Below, one piece after another: positions 46,159-59,963 of a stretch of DNA of 64,000 nt (within the stretch, counting starts at the first letter, position 1; each line of letters starts with the position of its first letter). The notes below the pieces were generated by a model that was not told the DNA's origin, ran no database searches, and worked only from the letters and a program-made list of their open reading frames with translations. The stretch comes from Methylobacter tundripaludum (GTDB lineage Bacteria > Pseudomonadota > Gammaproteobacteria > Methylococcales > Methylomonadaceae), in NCBI RefSeq assembly GCF_002934365.1, contig NZ_PTIY01000003.1:248001-312000 (forward strand), read 5' to 3'. Made by a program: the position numbers and the translations under genes.

Positions 46159-46554
46159 CTAAGTGTTTTGCTTCAAATACTCTCTTACAAAATCCATTGA
46201 TGAAACGACGCCTTTTATGAGCTGGTTTTCCAGTATGACAATGTGATGAATTTTGTGTTCTAACATTAATGTGGCGGTTTCTCTGGCGGATGTATCAGGA
46301 TTTACAGCGATGACTTTATGCGTGCACAATTCCCAAGCATGTTCAGCTTTGGGATTTTTCCCCTTTTCATAAAAATGCACAATATCCGGATAAGTGATAA
46401 CACCAAAGCAACGTTGCTTCGAATCAACAACGAGCGCACAACACGATAACTTGTTTGCATCCATCTTTTTTTCAACCATATCAATAGTCTCGCTCATATC
46501 TACTGTCGTGATATGTCTATTCATTAATAATGATATTGGTCTATCCATAAACAT
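46159..46554 (-). CDS. CBS-domain protein
   Basis: The 131-residue protein is two CBS domains in tandem: PISLLMNRHITTVDMSETID then CALVVDSKQRCFGVITYPDI, and a second copy ending in HIVILENQLIKGVVSSMDFV. Such small proteins often sense adenosine nucleotides and control partners. No partner gene is adjacent. Confidence 0.85.
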   Translation of the reverse strand: MFMDRPISLLMNRHITTVDMSETIDMVEKKMDANKLSCCALVVDSKQRCFGVITYPDIVHFYEKGKNPKAEHAWELCTHKVIAVNPDTSARETATLMLEHKIHHIVILENQLIKGVVSSMDFVREYLKQNT

Positions 46555-46804
46555 TAATGCCTAACATAAAACCAGAAAGCCGCAACGCATCCGACCTGCC
46601 GTATAATACCGTTTCATCTAATACCCAGCATGATTACACCGGTTTTACACCTTAGTCCAATGCAATCCGTTGCAAAAATACCCGTGCCCAAAGAAACGCC
46701 GACCTGACGGGCATTGATTGCCAAGGAGAACGCACTGACGATGACGCTGGGGAGAATCCGCCATCATAAGCACCATATCAACTCCCCACACGCAAAATTT
46801 ATTG

Positions 46805-49078
46805 TTAATCTCGTACTGGCGGCGGCGCCAGTACAACTCTCGAGCCATTGCTTTCCGCAGGACTTACTACGCCGGCCGCCTCCATAGCTTCAATCATGGT
46901 TGCCGCGCGGTTATAGCCAACTTTGAACCGCCGTTGCACACTCGATATGGAAGCTTTACGGCTTTCCGTGACAAACTGCACGGCTTCGTCATACAAGGCG
47001 TCGCTTTCGGCATCGCCATTACCGCCACCCATGCTATAGCCATCACTGGAATCGGAAGGTTCCCGGGTGATGTCTTCCAGATAATTAGGCGGCGCGGTTT
47101 GTTTTAAGAACTCAACCACGCGATGCACTTCATGGTCATCGACAAAAGCGCCGTGAGCACGGATCGGAATGCTGGTGCCTGAAGGTAAGAACAGCATGTC
47201 GCCGTTGCCCAGCAGGGTTTCCGCGCCGCCTTGATCGAGAATGGTGCGCGAGTCGATGCGTGACGACACCTGGAATGAAATCCGGGTCGGCACGTTGGCT
47301 TTGATCAGTCCGGTCAATACGTCGACCGACGGGCGCTGCGTGGCCAAAATCAAATGGATACCCGCCGCACGGGCTTTTTGCGCTAGGCGGGCGATCAGCT
47401 CTTCAACTTTTTTGCCGACAATCATCATCATGTCGGCCAGCTCGTCGATGACGATGACGATGCTGGGCAGGGTGCTTAAGGTCGGATATTCTTCGCCTTC
47501 TTCCAACGGGTTGATCATTTGAAACATCGGATCCCTGATAGTCTCGCCTCGTGCCGTCGCGTCTTCTACCAGTTGATTAAATCCGGCAAGGTTCCTGACG
47601 CCCATTTTGGACATCAATTTATAGCGCCTTTCCATTTCGGCAACCGCCCAGCGTAACGCATTGCTGGCTTCCTTCATGTCGGTCACGACGGGCGTCAACA
47701 AATGCGGAATACCTTCATATACCGATAATTCCAGCATCTTCGGGTCTATCATGATCAAGCGCACCTGTTCCGGCGTCGCTTTATAAAGCAGGCTCAGAAT
47801 CATCGTATTGATGGCGACCGATTTACCGGAACCCGTGGTGCCTGCGACCAATGCATGGGGCATTTTGCCGAGATCGGCAACCATCGGCGTACCGGAAATA
47901 TCCTTGCCCATCGCCAGCGTCAGCAGGGATTTGGACTTTTCAAACGGTGCCGACACCAATAACTCGCGCAAGGTCACCATTTCCCGCTCACGATTGGGAA
48001 TTTCAAGACCGACTACGGATTTACCGGGGATGATTTCAACGATACGCACGCTGGTCACCGATAGAGCTCTGGCCAAATCTTTAGACAGCGTACTGATTCG
48101 ACTGACTTTAACCCCTGCCGCAGGCTGTAATTCAAAACGGGTGATAACAGGGCCGGGATGAAAGCCGACCACGGAGACGACGACGTTAAAATCGGCCAGA
48201 ATATCTTCCACCAAGCGCGACATTTCTTCCAAATCGGCTTGCGAATAACCGATAACACGGGTGTCGCGATGATCCAATAACTCCAAGGAAGGCAAAACCC
48301 CCTGGCTGGCGTCATATTTAACGGCTGGCTGTTTTTTGGGCGATGGATTGTTTTTTGCCAGTTTCTCTACCGGTTTTTCGATAATTGATATAGCTTTGGC
48401 GCTGACCTTTCTCTTAGGTTCCGATTTTACAGGATTATTGACCGGCATCTGAGCGCGCTTGGCTGAACGATCCTGCAATAAGCCCAGAACGCTGCTGCAA
48501 AAAAAACGGCATATACATACCGTATATTTGCCGATAGCATCGATTAACGCGATCCATGACACTCCGGTAACCAAGGTGACTCCGGCCAACAAAACCACCA
48601 ATAAAAATAAAGTCGCCCCCGAATTGCCGAGGACTACCAGCAATGCATTACCGGTTTCCTGACCTAAAATACCTCCGGTGTTGCTGGGCAGTTCAATACC
48701 AATTCTCAACAGATACAAATTCAATAACGCAGCACCTGAAACAATGGTCGCTATAGAACCTATCCATTGCAGCACGACAACCATTTTTTCCCGACCTTGT
48801 CTGCCTTGAGTGTAGATCAAATAACCTTGCCAGAAAATAATGACCGGAAACAGATAAGCGGCCAAGCCGAAACAGCTGAGCATAAAATCAGCGATCCATG
48901 CACCAAAAACACCGCAAGCATTAGAGACTGTCTGTACTGATCCGCTATGCGTCCAACCCGCATCCTCGTTACTAAACGTGATCAGCGAAATTAAAAAAAA
49001 TAATGCGCCTGCGATGAAGCCTAATAAAGCAACTTCTCGCAAACCGCGAAAGGGTTTTTCTTCCATCACAGCAGCCAT
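46805..49078 (-). CDS. ftsK: DNA translocase FtsK
   Basis: FtsK couples cell division to chromosome dimer resolution. The 757-residue protein has four N-terminal membrane segments ([20 protein letters not shown] and three more to about 180), a short linker, then the RecA-like motor with [20 protein letters not shown] (Walker A), [20 protein letters not shown] and [13 protein letters not shown], and a C-terminal gamma domain [20 protein letters not shown] for KOPS recognition. The linker (about 190-265) is short compared with E. coli FtsK. It is divergent from trxB, as in enterics. Confidence 0.95.
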   Translation of the reverse strand: MAAVMEEKPFRGLREVALLGFIAGALFFLISLITFSNEDAGWTHSGSVQTVSNACGVFGAWIADFMLSCFGLAAYLFPVIIFWQGYLIYTQGRQGREKMVVVLQWIGSIATIVSGAALLNLYLLRIGIELPSNTGGILGQETGNALLVVLGNSGATLFLLVVLLAGVTLVTGVSWIALIDAIGKYTVCICRFFCSSVLGLLQDRSAKRAQMPVNNPVKSEPKRKVSAKAISIIEKPVEKLAKNNPSPKKQPAVKYDASQGVLPSLELLDHRDTRVIGYSQADLEEMSRLVEDILADFNVVVSVVGFHPGPVITRFELQPAAGVKVSRISTLSKDLARALSVTSVRIVEIIPGKSVVGLEIPNREREMVTLRELLVSAPFEKSKSLLTLAMGKDISGTPMVADLGKMPHALVAGTTGSGKSVAINTMILSLLYKATPEQVRLIMIDPKMLELSVYEGIPHLLTPVVTDMKEASNALRWAVAEMERRYKLMSKMGVRNLAGFNQLVEDATARGETIRDPMFQMINPLEEGEEYPTLSTLPSIVIVIDELADMMMIVGKKVEELIARLAQKARAAGIHLILATQRPSVDVLTGLIKANVPTRISFQVSSRIDSRTILDQGGAETLLGNGDMLFLPSGTSIPIRAHGAFVDDHEVHRVVEFLKQTAPPNYLEDITREPSDSSDGYSMGGGNGDAESDALYDEAVQFVTESRKASISSVQRRFKVGYNRAATMIEAMEAAGVVSPAESNGSRVVLAPPPVRD

Positions 49079-49242
49079 ATTCAACAACTCGTCACATAAA
49101 TTACTAACAAAACATGATTATAGATCAATAATGATAGGTATAGCATTAATAATATCCGCAATAAACCTCAGCTCGCATTTCTATAATTAACCTCGGTCTA
49201 TGCCGATAAAACAGTTTACGAAACCCGCTTTCGTCTTCATAA

Positions 49243-50232
<990 letters not shown>

Positions 50233-50328
50233 GCGAAAGACAAAGGGCTAAAGGCGAATAAACCGCGCTCCAACGCAGAGCTGTCTTTTTTCGCCCTGCG
50301 CCTTTCGCCTTTCGCCTTTCGCCTTTCA
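50233..50328. repeat. Heptad hairpin between trxB and aat
   Basis: GGCGAAAGACAAAGGGCTAA (50233-50252) forms the purine arm and four perfect GCCTTTC copies at 50300-50327 the pyrimidine arm, after CGCCCTGC. It starts just after the trxB stop and ends 4 bases before the aat ATG. It is the third member of the family at 9253 and 12294. Confidence 0.75.
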
Positions 50329-50331
50329 AAA

Positions 50332-51057
50332 ATGCAACTGACTGTTCTCGATCCGAATAACCCCGAACAAGATTTTCCCTCGACAAATAGAGCCCTCCGC
50401 GAACCGGACGGCTTGCTTGCCGTCGGCGGCTGCCTGTCCCAAAGCCGGCTGTTGAACGCCTATCGGCACGGCATATTTCCCTGGTACAACCCCGGCGAAC
50501 CGATCTTGTGGTGGTCGCCCGATCCCCGCTTGGTTTTGTTTCCGAATAAACTGGTTATTTCCCGCAGTTTAAGCAAAACCCTGCGTAAAAATATTTTTAC
50601 CGTAACCATCGACCAGGCTTTTAATGACGTTATTGCGGCTTGCGCAGATCCCCGCAAAGATGCTGCCGGCACTTGGATAACGCCGGAAATCAAAGCGGCT
50701 TATAGGCAACTGCACCAAACCGGATTTGCCCATTCGGTTGAAACCTGGCTTGACGATGAACTGGTTGGCGGGTTATACGGCATTGCACTGGGCCGGGTTT
50801 TCTTTGGCGAATCCATGTTTCACACCAGAACCGACGCTTCCAAGGCGGCCTTCGCCACCTTGGTTAAACAGCTTGTGTCCTGGGGCTACCAATTGATAGA
50901 CTGCCAAGTGCATACAAGGCACCTGGAAAGTTTCGGCGCCGAGGAGATTGACCGGGATTATTTTACCGTCTTACTCGATCGATACTGCGACGCTCCGGCC
51001 GCGCCGTCTGCCTGGCAAAGGTTAGATGGCCGCCGCCCCGGCTCTTGTCCCGGTTAA
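50332..51057 (+). CDS. aat: Leucyl/phenylalanyl-tRNA-protein transferase
   Basis: Aat adds Leu or Phe to N-termini that begin with Arg or Lys, marking them for ClpAP. The 241-residue protein has DGLLAVGGCLSQSRLLNAYR, HGIFPWYNPGEPILWWSPDP, GTWITPEIKAAYRQLHQTGF, AHSVETWLDDELVGGLYGIA and FFGESMFHTRTDASKAAFAT. No Shine-Dalgarno is seen; the pyrimidine arm of a repeat immediately precedes the ATG. The stop overlaps the HDOD gene on the other strand by 4 bp. Confidence 0.95.
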   Translation: MQLTVLDPNNPEQDFPSTNRALREPDGLLAVGGCLSQSRLLNAYRHGIFPWYNPGEPILWWSPDPRLVLFPNKLVISRSLSKTLRKNIFTVTIDQAFNDVIAACADPRKDAAGTWITPEIKAAYRQLHQTGFAHSVETWLDDELVGGLYGIALGRVFFGESMFHTRTDASKAAFATLVKQLVSWGYQLIDCQVHTRHLESFGAEEIDRDYFTVLLDRYCDAPAAPSAWQRLDGRRPGSCPG

Positions 51058-52550
51058 CTGCGTTGTATCCGATAGATGGTCAGACCTATGTTCGCCTGCT
51101 GGGCAAAATATCTAAAGGCATTAAAATCTTCTTCAGTTAACGGCTGCTCATTAATCCCGCGATCGGCATAAATTAAGCCGATCGGCATTTTGTTGGAAAA
51201 AATCGGCATAATGAAACATTCGTTTTTTCCAATCACATTAATATCCCTGAGTGTGTATAACTTGGAATTAACCGAAGGTTTAGCCCAAAAAGCCTGGGTA
51301 CCGGACAGCGCATGAAAAAAGAGATTGGGCGGCGTTTCTGAAATATTGAAAACGACCTTGTGCTCATAGGTTTCTTTACGCCAGCCCAAAGACAGCCTTT
51401 CTCTAAGAGACTGCTTGTCGGCAACCAACAAAGAAAAAATAGTCCGATCCATGCCGATACCCCGGTGGATCCCCTCAAGCGCCGTTTCCAGTAACAGATT
51501 AATGTCAATCCGATCGCTTATTATTGAGGTAATGTCCTGCGAGATCTGAAGTTGCAGCTGTTTTTTATCAATAACCGGCGACAATTCGTCCAAGCCAACA
51601 AATTGATTGAGGCGGCTTTGAATGAGCATAGAAGCGTCAGTAGCCCCAAATTGACAGGCTATATCAGCCGCAACACTGGTGTTGTTTTGCAGCTTTTCAT
51701 TGATAACTTTTTTGGATTGATGGGTAAGCGTCTCAATTTTCCTGACACAAGTCTGATATTTTCTTGAACCGGCACCCTCTTTCAATGCCTCGGTGATTTC
51801 ATATCCTAATTCGACTAATTCAACCCTGGGTTTCTTGGACAAAACGCCCGGCTTAATCGCTTCTTCAATCAAACCGCCTAATTTCCAGGCCTTGCTTAAA
51901 GAAACGCCCAGCTCTGCCAATGTAAACCCGAGCACCTTCTTTTCCGCTGCTTCATGGCTGCAATTTCCTTTATTTATCAAAGCTTGAATGCGCTCTCCCT
52001 GTTCTCCGCAAAAGCACCAAAAAGAGATCCTGCCAATATGGTTAAGCAACGTGGCAATAAAAACTTCTTCCGGCGATGAATCGTTGGTCGCAAGCGCTAT
52101 AGACTTTGCGTGTACCGCAGCATGAATAGCTTGGGCGATTTCTTCATTAGCCTGGCGCCTGTTAGTCGCGGACAGAATGGATTCCAAAAAGGAGCAAACC
52201 AGCGTTAGTTCGCGAATCACCTCGGAACCGATCATAATAATGGCTCGTGACACGGTAACCATTTTCTGACGCGTTGGATTGTAATGGGGGGTGTTGCTGA
52301 TTTTTAGTAATTTAACCGTCAGATTCGGGTCCTGCAAAATAACAGAGGCCAGCTCCATAGCGCCTTTTCTATCATCGCTCAAAATATCATGGATGCTGAG
52401 CGCCGTATTGGAAAATATCGGCATTTCTTCCGTACACAGCACATGCGTCCACTCATTAAGAGTAAGAGGTTCCGATATGATTTTGGGAGGAACCACTTCC
52501 AAGGCCATTTCCATTTTTTCGAGACTTAGAAGGTCGTTCTTTGATGTCAT
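51054..52550 (-). CDS. HDOD-domain protein with C-terminal GAF domain
   Basis: The 498-residue protein has an HDOD domain (about 30-250; LTLNEWTHVLCTEEMPIFSN, ILQDPNLTVKLLKISNTPHY) and a GAF-like sensor at about 340-495 (INLLLETALEGIHRGIGMDR, MPIGLIYADRGINEQPLTEE). HDOD proteins are degenerate HD hydrolases used in signalling; most lack catalysis. ATG 52550 is preferred over a longer start at 52595 because AGGTGA lies 6 nt upstream. A 32-bp palindrome lies 66-97 bp upstream of the start. Confidence 0.85.
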   Translation of the reverse strand: MTSKNDLLSLEKMEMALEVVPPKIISEPLTLNEWTHVLCTEEMPIFSNTALSIHDILSDDRKGAMELASVILQDPNLTVKLLKISNTPHYNPTRQKMVTVSRAIIMIGSEVIRELTLVCSFLESILSATNRRQANEEIAQAIHAAVHAKSIALATNDSSPEEVFIATLLNHIGRISFWCFCGEQGERIQALINKGNCSHEAAEKKVLGFTLAELGVSLSKAWKLGGLIEEAIKPGVLSKKPRVELVELGYEITEALKEGAGSRKYQTCVRKIETLTHQSKKVINEKLQNNTSVAADIACQFGATDASMLIQSRLNQFVGLDELSPVIDKKQLQLQISQDITSIISDRIDINLLLETALEGIHRGIGMDRTIFSLLVADKQSLRERLSLGWRKETYEHKVVFNISETPPNLFFHALSGTQAFWAKPSVNSKLYTLRDINVIGKNECFIMPIFSNKMPIGLIYADRGINEQPLTEEDFNAFRYFAQQANIGLTIYRIQRS

Positions 52551-52615
52551 TTGTTCACCTGTAATACTTTTAAGCCCTGCCAAGATGGGCGACATCTACC
52601 CCTGCCGGCAAAGAT

Positions 52616-52647
52616 ACAATTTGAATTATCATGATAATTCAAATTGT
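52616..52647. promoter_or_regulatory. Perfect 32-bp palindrome upstream of the HDOD gene
   Basis: ACAATTTGAATTATCA (52616-52631) is followed with no loop by its exact reverse complement TGATAATTCAAATTGT (52632-52647). Such a site could bind a dimeric regulator near the HDOD promoter. I cannot match it to a named operator; it is close to but not a Fur box. Confidence 0.6.
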
Positions 52648-53142
52648 GACGCGAATTATGCTTCATAACGAGTTGGTTGCTGGCGCCTTCAAAAAATCTT
52701 TTCTGGTGATGGCGGAAATAGACATGATCACAATTTCTTTGATCTCCAACAACTTCGTATCAATATGCGCCGTTTTGACGGCGGATTAGCGATAGATGCA
52801 AGACAGATAAAATTTGCCCCGGTTTTATGCAACATCGCGCCAAAGCGTTGTTAAACATTAGCTCGATACCCTGATGACTTTAGTTCAAACGTCAAATAAT
52901 ATCCTATACCTACCCTTGATGTTCAACAATGCCAGAACTATTGCCACATAATATACAGACATCGGACAAGCTGTCCTCACGCATATAAAAACATTGGGGA
53001 CTGTGCCGCCAAGCTTTCGGGCTTGCCCTTTTTCAGTATATTGACATTAAATAAGCAAACAGATACGGCCATTTTGGTATTACAACAATACAACACATGG
53101 GTTTTCTATGTTTTTACAAAGTTTTTTAGGTTAAAATAGCCG
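52648..53142. other. Noncoding gap between the palindrome and the EF-G leader
   Basis: About 500 bp without a convincing gene, repeat or RNA family. The AT-rich stretch ending TTTAGGTTAAAATAGCC (to about 53142) may contain the promoter of the EF-G gene. Confidence 0.35.
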
Positions 53143-53399
53143 ACTTTCGAAGCTGGACGAGTGAGCAGCGATGGTGACCCCAATAAATGCACCTCACTCG
53201 GCTTTGAGCTACCTGCATGTATCCGACGCATTTCATCCATTCCGATGGCTACCGCCACCGCGGTCTTAGGTTGTGTGACTGCGGTTATGGTATGTAGCCC
53301 ACTGCCCCGGTACGAGTCCTCAGTGAACACTCATTATTTGAACGTTTACCGAGAGCGGTCACCAAAAAAGTTTTTTATGCCCAACTTTAGAGTAAAAAC
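53143..53399 (+). other. Structured 5' leader of the EF-G gene
   Basis: GC-rich leader of about 257 bp. GAGTGA and TCACTC with an inner GGTG/CACC (about 53158-53200) form a stem, and ACCGCGGT near 53255 is a self-complementary box. The last 27 bases (53377-53403) read as an 8-codon [11 protein letters not shown], which overlaps the EF-G start by ATGA. It does not resemble a riboswitch class I know. Confidence 0.5.
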
Positions 53400-55484
<2,085 letters not shown>

Positions 55485-55497
55485 GTTGAAAGCTACG

Positions 55498-55518
55498 CCG
55501 GGCGGCTTGTCCGCCCGG
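55498..55518 (+). terminator. Hairpin after the EF-G gene
   Basis: CCGGGCGG, CTTGT loop, CCGCCCGG, 13 bp after the EF-G stop. Only TT follows, so it is a terminator candidate without a full U-tract. Confidence 0.45.
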
Positions 55519-55748
55519 TTACGCCCTCCCCATCGGACCCGTTCACTCCGCAATCCCCCCAACATTGTATTTGCCGCATTCACAGCCAATACAGGCAAAA
55601 TATACCCCCGCCGCCGAGTTATCCGAAAGATCGATGCGCACTGTAATTTCTTATAAAATTAAAGCATTAAGATGAATTTGCCATTCATTCTACGAATGTC
55701 TTTCGAACTGCAAAGCTTGCTCCGGCTCTTTGTCGCTAACCTTGTTTT

Positions 55749-57365
55749 TTAGCTTGATGGAGTGTACTGCAGATTATCCAGCTCCAGTTGGATACTGCCA
55801 ATTTGGTCATGGGCAATGCCTATCTGAATGGCTTTATTAATGTAGGACTGGGCCTGCATGGATTTTTTAGGATCAGGTTTGGATGTTTTCAAATCATGAA
55901 TAATGACTTTCAGCATATTTAACGTGATTGTCTGGTTATTAGGCATTTTTTCGATAGCATCTTCAAAAATAGCAAGAGCCTCTTTAATCTTACCTTCCTT
56001 AAATAATTTGACGCCCTGATTATTAATATCAACTAATTCCTGCTTTATCCGGGCGACCAATTTTCCCCCATAATTATCGCCGATAACTGTACTGCACATT
56101 TTGTCGATGTCTGCAATAAAAGGCTTATCATCAATGTTAGTTTTAATTAAATCTTCAAGAATTTCATCCGCAATTTCACCGGCCCCGCTCAGATGACTGA
56201 TTTGCGCCATTTCCAAACGCAATTCTCTGGATATTTGTTTACCGAATTGCTCATGTAATTTAAATGCTTTTTCATAAGGCTTCTGCGCCACTACGCCGTT
56301 ATTCTTTGCTTTTTGGATCTCGATTTCCAATATGGCCGCCCTAAGCCTTGAGTCGGGATCATTAAAAAAACTCTTGTTCATCTCATTCAATATTTTTAGC
56401 GCATCACCGGCTGAGTTGGACTTTAAATGAGCTTTAGCCAAACCCGAAAAATCATTGGATGAGCCATAAACAGAATGCTTACCTAAATTAACAGCGGCTT
56501 TATAGGCTTTTTTTGCAACTTCGATATTTTCAATCTTATCGGCTAAGGAGGCCAGCCGCTGCTGCCTTAAGATAGTTTGAGGTGAAATATCAATCGCCCG
56601 GTTAAGCGCGGCCAATGCTTCCTGATCATCTCCCAAAGCTTCATACGCCTTCGCCAGCCAGTCATAAGCTTCCAACATCATAGGATATTCCTGAATGAAC
56701 TGCTTAAGAGACTCTACAGCCTGCGTATAATTACCATCCAAGAAAATGATAATAATCAAACCCAACTTAGCCCAGGGCAAGTCTCTTTCTTGCAGTATTT
56801 CCTGGTAAACTCTTTTGGCCGACTTAAAATCCCTAATTAAAAGCGCTAGTTCAGCACGTATTTTTAATACATGTAAGTGCGTTTTTTTATTGCTTTGCTG
56901 AAGTAGTTTTTCACAGTTTTGTATCGCCTGGTAAATATTGCCCATGTCTATTTCGCGTTCGATACTGACAAGATATTCCTTGCGGGTAATACATCGTTCG
57001 ATCCGGGTTGACAATTGCAACCGGTTAAAAGGCTTTATCAGATAATCATCGGGCTTGCAGTCGAGAGCGCTAAGCACCATGCTCTTGCTGTGTTCAACGG
57101 TAATCATTATGAAAATGGCATTAAACGGCAACAACTTAAAATGCTTGGCTTCTTCGAGAACCTGTTGACCATTTTTCCCGTCGCCAAGATTATAATCGCA
57201 GAGGACAATATCGAATTGGCTGCGCCTCATTTCAACGATTCCGTTAATGCCGGTTCCCGCTTCAACGATATGCCGCGCCCCCAACGAATACAGTATGTGC
57301 TTAATGGTTTCCCGTATGATCGCCTGATCTTCGACCACCAGAATCTTTTTTGAGTCAAATTTCAT
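55749..57365 (-). CDS. Response regulator receiver with TPR repeats
   Basis: The 538-residue protein has an N-terminal CheY-like receiver (1-125) with phospho-acceptor D57 in VLCDYNLGDGKNG, T89 and K111 (LIKPFN), then about ten helical repeats of TPR type (AKAYEALGDDQEALAALNRA, AIDISPQTIL, and so on). No output domain such as HTH, GGDEF or EAL is seen, so it probably works by protein contact, like other TPR response regulators. No kinase gene is adjacent. Confidence 0.87.
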   Translation of the reverse strand: MKFDSKKILVVEDQAIIRETIKHILYSLGARHIVEAGTGINGIVEMRRSQFDIVLCDYNLGDGKNGQQVLEEAKHFKLLPFNAIFIMITVEHSKSMVLSALDCKPDDYLIKPFNRLQLSTRIERCITRKEYLVSIEREIDMGNIYQAIQNCEKLLQQSNKKTHLHVLKIRAELALLIRDFKSAKRVYQEILQERDLPWAKLGLIIIIFLDGNYTQAVESLKQFIQEYPMMLEAYDWLAKAYEALGDDQEALAALNRAIDISPQTILRQQRLASLADKIENIEVAKKAYKAAVNLGKHSVYGSSNDFSGLAKAHLKSNSAGDALKILNEMNKSFFNDPDSRLRAAILEIEIQKAKNNGVVAQKPYEKAFKLHEQFGKQISRELRLEMAQISHLSGAGEIADEILEDLIKTNIDDKPFIADIDKMCSTVIGDNYGGKLVARIKQELVDINNQGVKLFKEGKIKEALAIFEDAIEKMPNNQTITLNMLKVIIHDLKTSKPDPKKSMQAQSYINKAIQIGIAHDQIGSIQLELDNLQYTPSS

Positions 57366-57823
57366 AAAAACCGATATTAACCTTAAATTGGCATATGGAA
57401 AATCTTATAATTGCCGACTTCATCGCAAAAATAACGCGAAAACCGTCATCAATAACTTCAAAAGATTAAAAATACAAACCGTAGCACATATTTACGCAGC
57501 CTTTTATGTCACTGCTGTAATTAAAGATTTTGACAGTTAAAGAGTACATCTCAGGACGAGACCAGGAATCTGGGCTTCGCCTAGCCTAGACAATAAGTGG
57601 GGCGGCTACTTTTGATAGCTCACGCTGAAAAACCGACGTTATCGCGGCCAACAGCACAAAACGAAAGGCTTTATCGAACCGGAATAATCTATAGCCGCCG
57701 ACCTGACATCTGACGACATCGGGAAAACCAAGGATTCCGCTAAACTTATCGCACTCGAATGCTTAGCGATATGCCGATATTTGGGCTAATCGCAAGATTT
57801 TGTCAGTCGGCTTACAAACACAT
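57366..57823. other. Noncoding gap between the response regulator and pcm
   Basis: About 460 bp. I see no ORF of interest, repeat of the three families, or RNA gene. A CTTCGCCTAGCCTAGAC segment near 57578 and other short patches do not form convincing structures. It contains the promoter of the response regulator gene. Confidence 0.35.
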
Positions 57824-58486
57824 TTATTTTCTTCCTGATAAGAAAGGCACAAAGACAACCGGCTCCAGCTTCTCAACTTCATAACCGTTTTCCGTCCGCG
57901 TTACTCGCTGTAATCGTTGACTGCCTCCCTTACCAATCGGGATAACCATCACACTGTCGACAGCCATTTGCTGCAACAGCATTTCCGGTATTTCAGGTGG
58001 CGCAGCGGCCACTAAAATACCATCATACGGCGCATGGTCCGGCCACCCCCACCCGCCATCACTGTGCAGAAAACTGACATTCTTGAGCTTCAAATCCCAT
58101 AGACGGTCTTTGGCTTTTTTCTGTAACGGGGCGATTCTTTCAACGGAATAAACATGATCGACCAGCTGCGCCAGAATTGCCGTTTGGTAGCCACAGCCGG
58201 TCCCTATTTCCAATACTCTGGTTAACCGGCCTGACGACGCCAACAGCAGTTCGGTCATTTTTGCGACGATATAAGGTTGGGAAATCGTCTGGTTGTAACC
58301 GATCGGCAGCGCGGTATCTTCATAAGCCCGGCTGGCTAAAGCCTCATCCATAAAAATATGCCTGGGCGTATTGCGCATTACCTCCAGAACTTTATTGCTG
58401 CTGATACCTTGCTCGATTAACCGGTTGATCATACGCTCACGGGTGCGCAAAGAGGTCATACCTATTCCTTGCAGGCTTTGAATCAT
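57824..58486 (-). CDS. pcm: Protein-L-isoaspartate O-methyltransferase
   Basis: Pcm methylates isoaspartyl residues in aged proteins so that they can be repaired. The 220-residue protein has [40 protein letters not shown], the SAM motif [20 protein letters not shown], and [20 protein letters not shown]. It overlaps surE by 4 bp. The surE-pcm order is also typical of enteric bacteria, where nlpD and rpoS follow; here they do not. Confidence 0.95.
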   Translation of the reverse strand: MIQSLQGIGMTSLRTRERMINRLIEQGISSNKVLEVMRNTPRHIFMDEALASRAYEDTALPIGYNQTISQPYIVAKMTELLLASSGRLTRVLEIGTGCGYQTAILAQLVDHVYSVERIAPLQKKAKDRLWDLKLKNVSFLHSDGGWGWPDHAPYDGILVAAAPPEIPEMLLQQMAVDSVMVIPIGKGGSQRLQRVTRTENGYEVEKLEPVVFVPFLSGRK

Positions 58487-59238
58487 AAATCATGCTCCTT
58501 GGGCAGCCACACTTTTAAATCATTGATCCGCTCATACCGCGTCAAGTCCACCTGTAACGGCGTAACCGATACGAAGCCCGCATTAATGGCGTAAAAATCA
58601 GTTCCGGGACCTGCATCCTGCTCCCCCCCTGGCGGCCCTACCCAATAGATCATCCGGCCGCGAGGATCTTCGCTTTTGACGACCGGTTCCGACTTATGCC
58701 GCTGTCCCAACCGGGTTGCCTGATAACCCTTTAAATCGTTAATAACGACATCCGGCACATTGACATTAAGAATAGTGTCTCGCGGCAAGGGATTAGCAAT
58801 CAATTGCCGTAACAGCGTTACCGCAACATGTGCGGCGGTATCAAAATGCCGAGGGTTGCTCCCGACCAACGAAATGGCAACGGCAGGCAGGCCTAAAAAA
58901 CGCCCCTCGGTTGCGGCCGCAACCGTACCCGAATAAAGCACATCGTCGCCTAAATTTGAGCCATGATTAATCCCGGCAAAGACCATGTCCGGCTCATTTT
59001 CAAGCAAGCCGGTTATTGCCAAATGCACGCAATCGGTAGGAGTCCCGTCAACTTTAGTAAAGCCGTTATCCGCGGCATGGGCGCGCAACGGCATTTCCAG
59101 CGTCAAAGAATTACTCGCTGCACTGCGGTTCCTATCGGGAGCCACCACCGAAATTTCGGCATGCCCGCGCAATGCATTGGCTAATGCAATAAGACCTTCG
59201 GCCAGGTAGCCGTCGTCATTACTCAATAAAATATGCAT
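58483..59238 (-). CDS. surE: 5'/3'-nucleotidase SurE
   Basis: SurE is a metal-dependent nucleoside monophosphatase. The 251-residue protein starts with [20 protein letters not shown] (Asp-Asp metal site), [34 protein letters not shown] and [23 protein letters not shown] 59238 is preferred to a TTG two codons upstream. It is upstream of pcm with a 4-bp ATGA overlap. Confidence 0.95.
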   Translation of the reverse strand: MHILLSNDDGYLAEGLIALANALRGHAEISVVAPDRNRSAASNSLTLEMPLRAHAADNGFTKVDGTPTDCVHLAITGLLENEPDMVFAGINHGSNLGDDVLYSGTVAAATEGRFLGLPAVAISLVGSNPRHFDTAAHVAVTLLRQLIANPLPRDTILNVNVPDVVINDLKGYQATRLGQRHKSEPVVKSEDPRGRMIYWVGPPGGEQDAGPGTDFYAINAGFVSVTPLQVDLTRYERINDLKVWLPKEHDL

Positions 59239-59312
59239 TATCAATCGCCCTGAAGCTAATTAAGCTATAAAATCAATCATATTAGCAACAATACACAACA
59301 AAATCAGCTCTC

Positions 59313-59864
59313 GTGGCAAAAAAAAAACTTACTCCAGAAGACAGCGATTTATTTCGTCAAACTATCGGTAAAGTACAGACTGTAAAAAGCGATAAAGTGC
59401 TATTAACAGAAGGTAACAAGCCCAAACCCTACCCTAAATCACAGACCGTTAATGTAGCGGAACACCTAAACGGCGCGGCCGATTTTAATGTTGAAAACGT
59501 AGGTATTGAAGACTCGCTGAGTTTTGCGGCGCCAGGGTTGCAGCATAGCGTCCTGAAAAAACTGCGCAAAGGCCAGTTTGGACTGGACGCCGAAATCGAC
59601 CTGCATGGCCTGAACAGCAATAAAGCAAAACGGCAATTGCTGCATTTTCTGCATGACTGCGTAGAAGACGGCTGCCGCTGCGTGCATATCATCCACGGCA
59701 AGGGCTATCGCTCGATGGACAACCACCCCGTATTAAAAAACAATCTCAACTTATGGCTGAGACAACACAAAGACGTTCAGGCCTTTTGCTCCGCACCACC
59801 GAAAGACGGCGGAACAGGAGCGGTTTTTGTGTTACTCCAGCTGTCGGAAAAATATGATGCGTAA
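59313..59864 (+). CDS. Smr-domain endonuclease-like protein
   Basis: The 183-residue protein uses a GTG start. The C-terminal Smr domain (about 90-175) has IDLHGLNSNKAKRQLLHFLH, CVHIIHGKGYRSMDNHPVLK and GTGAVFVLLQ. Stand-alone bacterial Smr proteins (SmrA/SmrB-like) are nicking or ribosome-rescue RNases; which one is not certain. The N-terminal part is polar and matches the usual extension. It is divergent from surE. Confidence 0.88.
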   Translation: MAKKKLTPEDSDLFRQTIGKVQTVKSDKVLLTEGNKPKPYPKSQTVNVAEHLNGAADFNVENVGIEDSLSFAAPGLQHSVLKKLRKGQFGLDAEIDLHGLNSNKAKRQLLHFLHDCVEDGCRCVHIIHGKGYRSMDNHPVLKNNLNLWLRQHKDVQAFCSAPPKDGGTGAVFVLLQLSEKYDA

Positions 59865-59963
59865 AGCCATTTGGCATGGATTGCCGCCTTTTGTCGACTC
59901 TGGACAAGAGCTAGGAATAGACTATACTCGAGTCTCATTTTTAAGCTCAATGGGTAAAATAAC

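Noticed and set aside
52616-52647. Fur box
   Set aside because: The palindrome shares a GATAAT-like core but not the GATAATGATAATCATTATC pattern.
53106-53330. Minus-strand ORF of 74 codons upstream of EF-G
   Set aside because: It is antisense to the EF-G leader, with no Shine-Dalgarno and no recognisable domain; the structured leader explains the region better.
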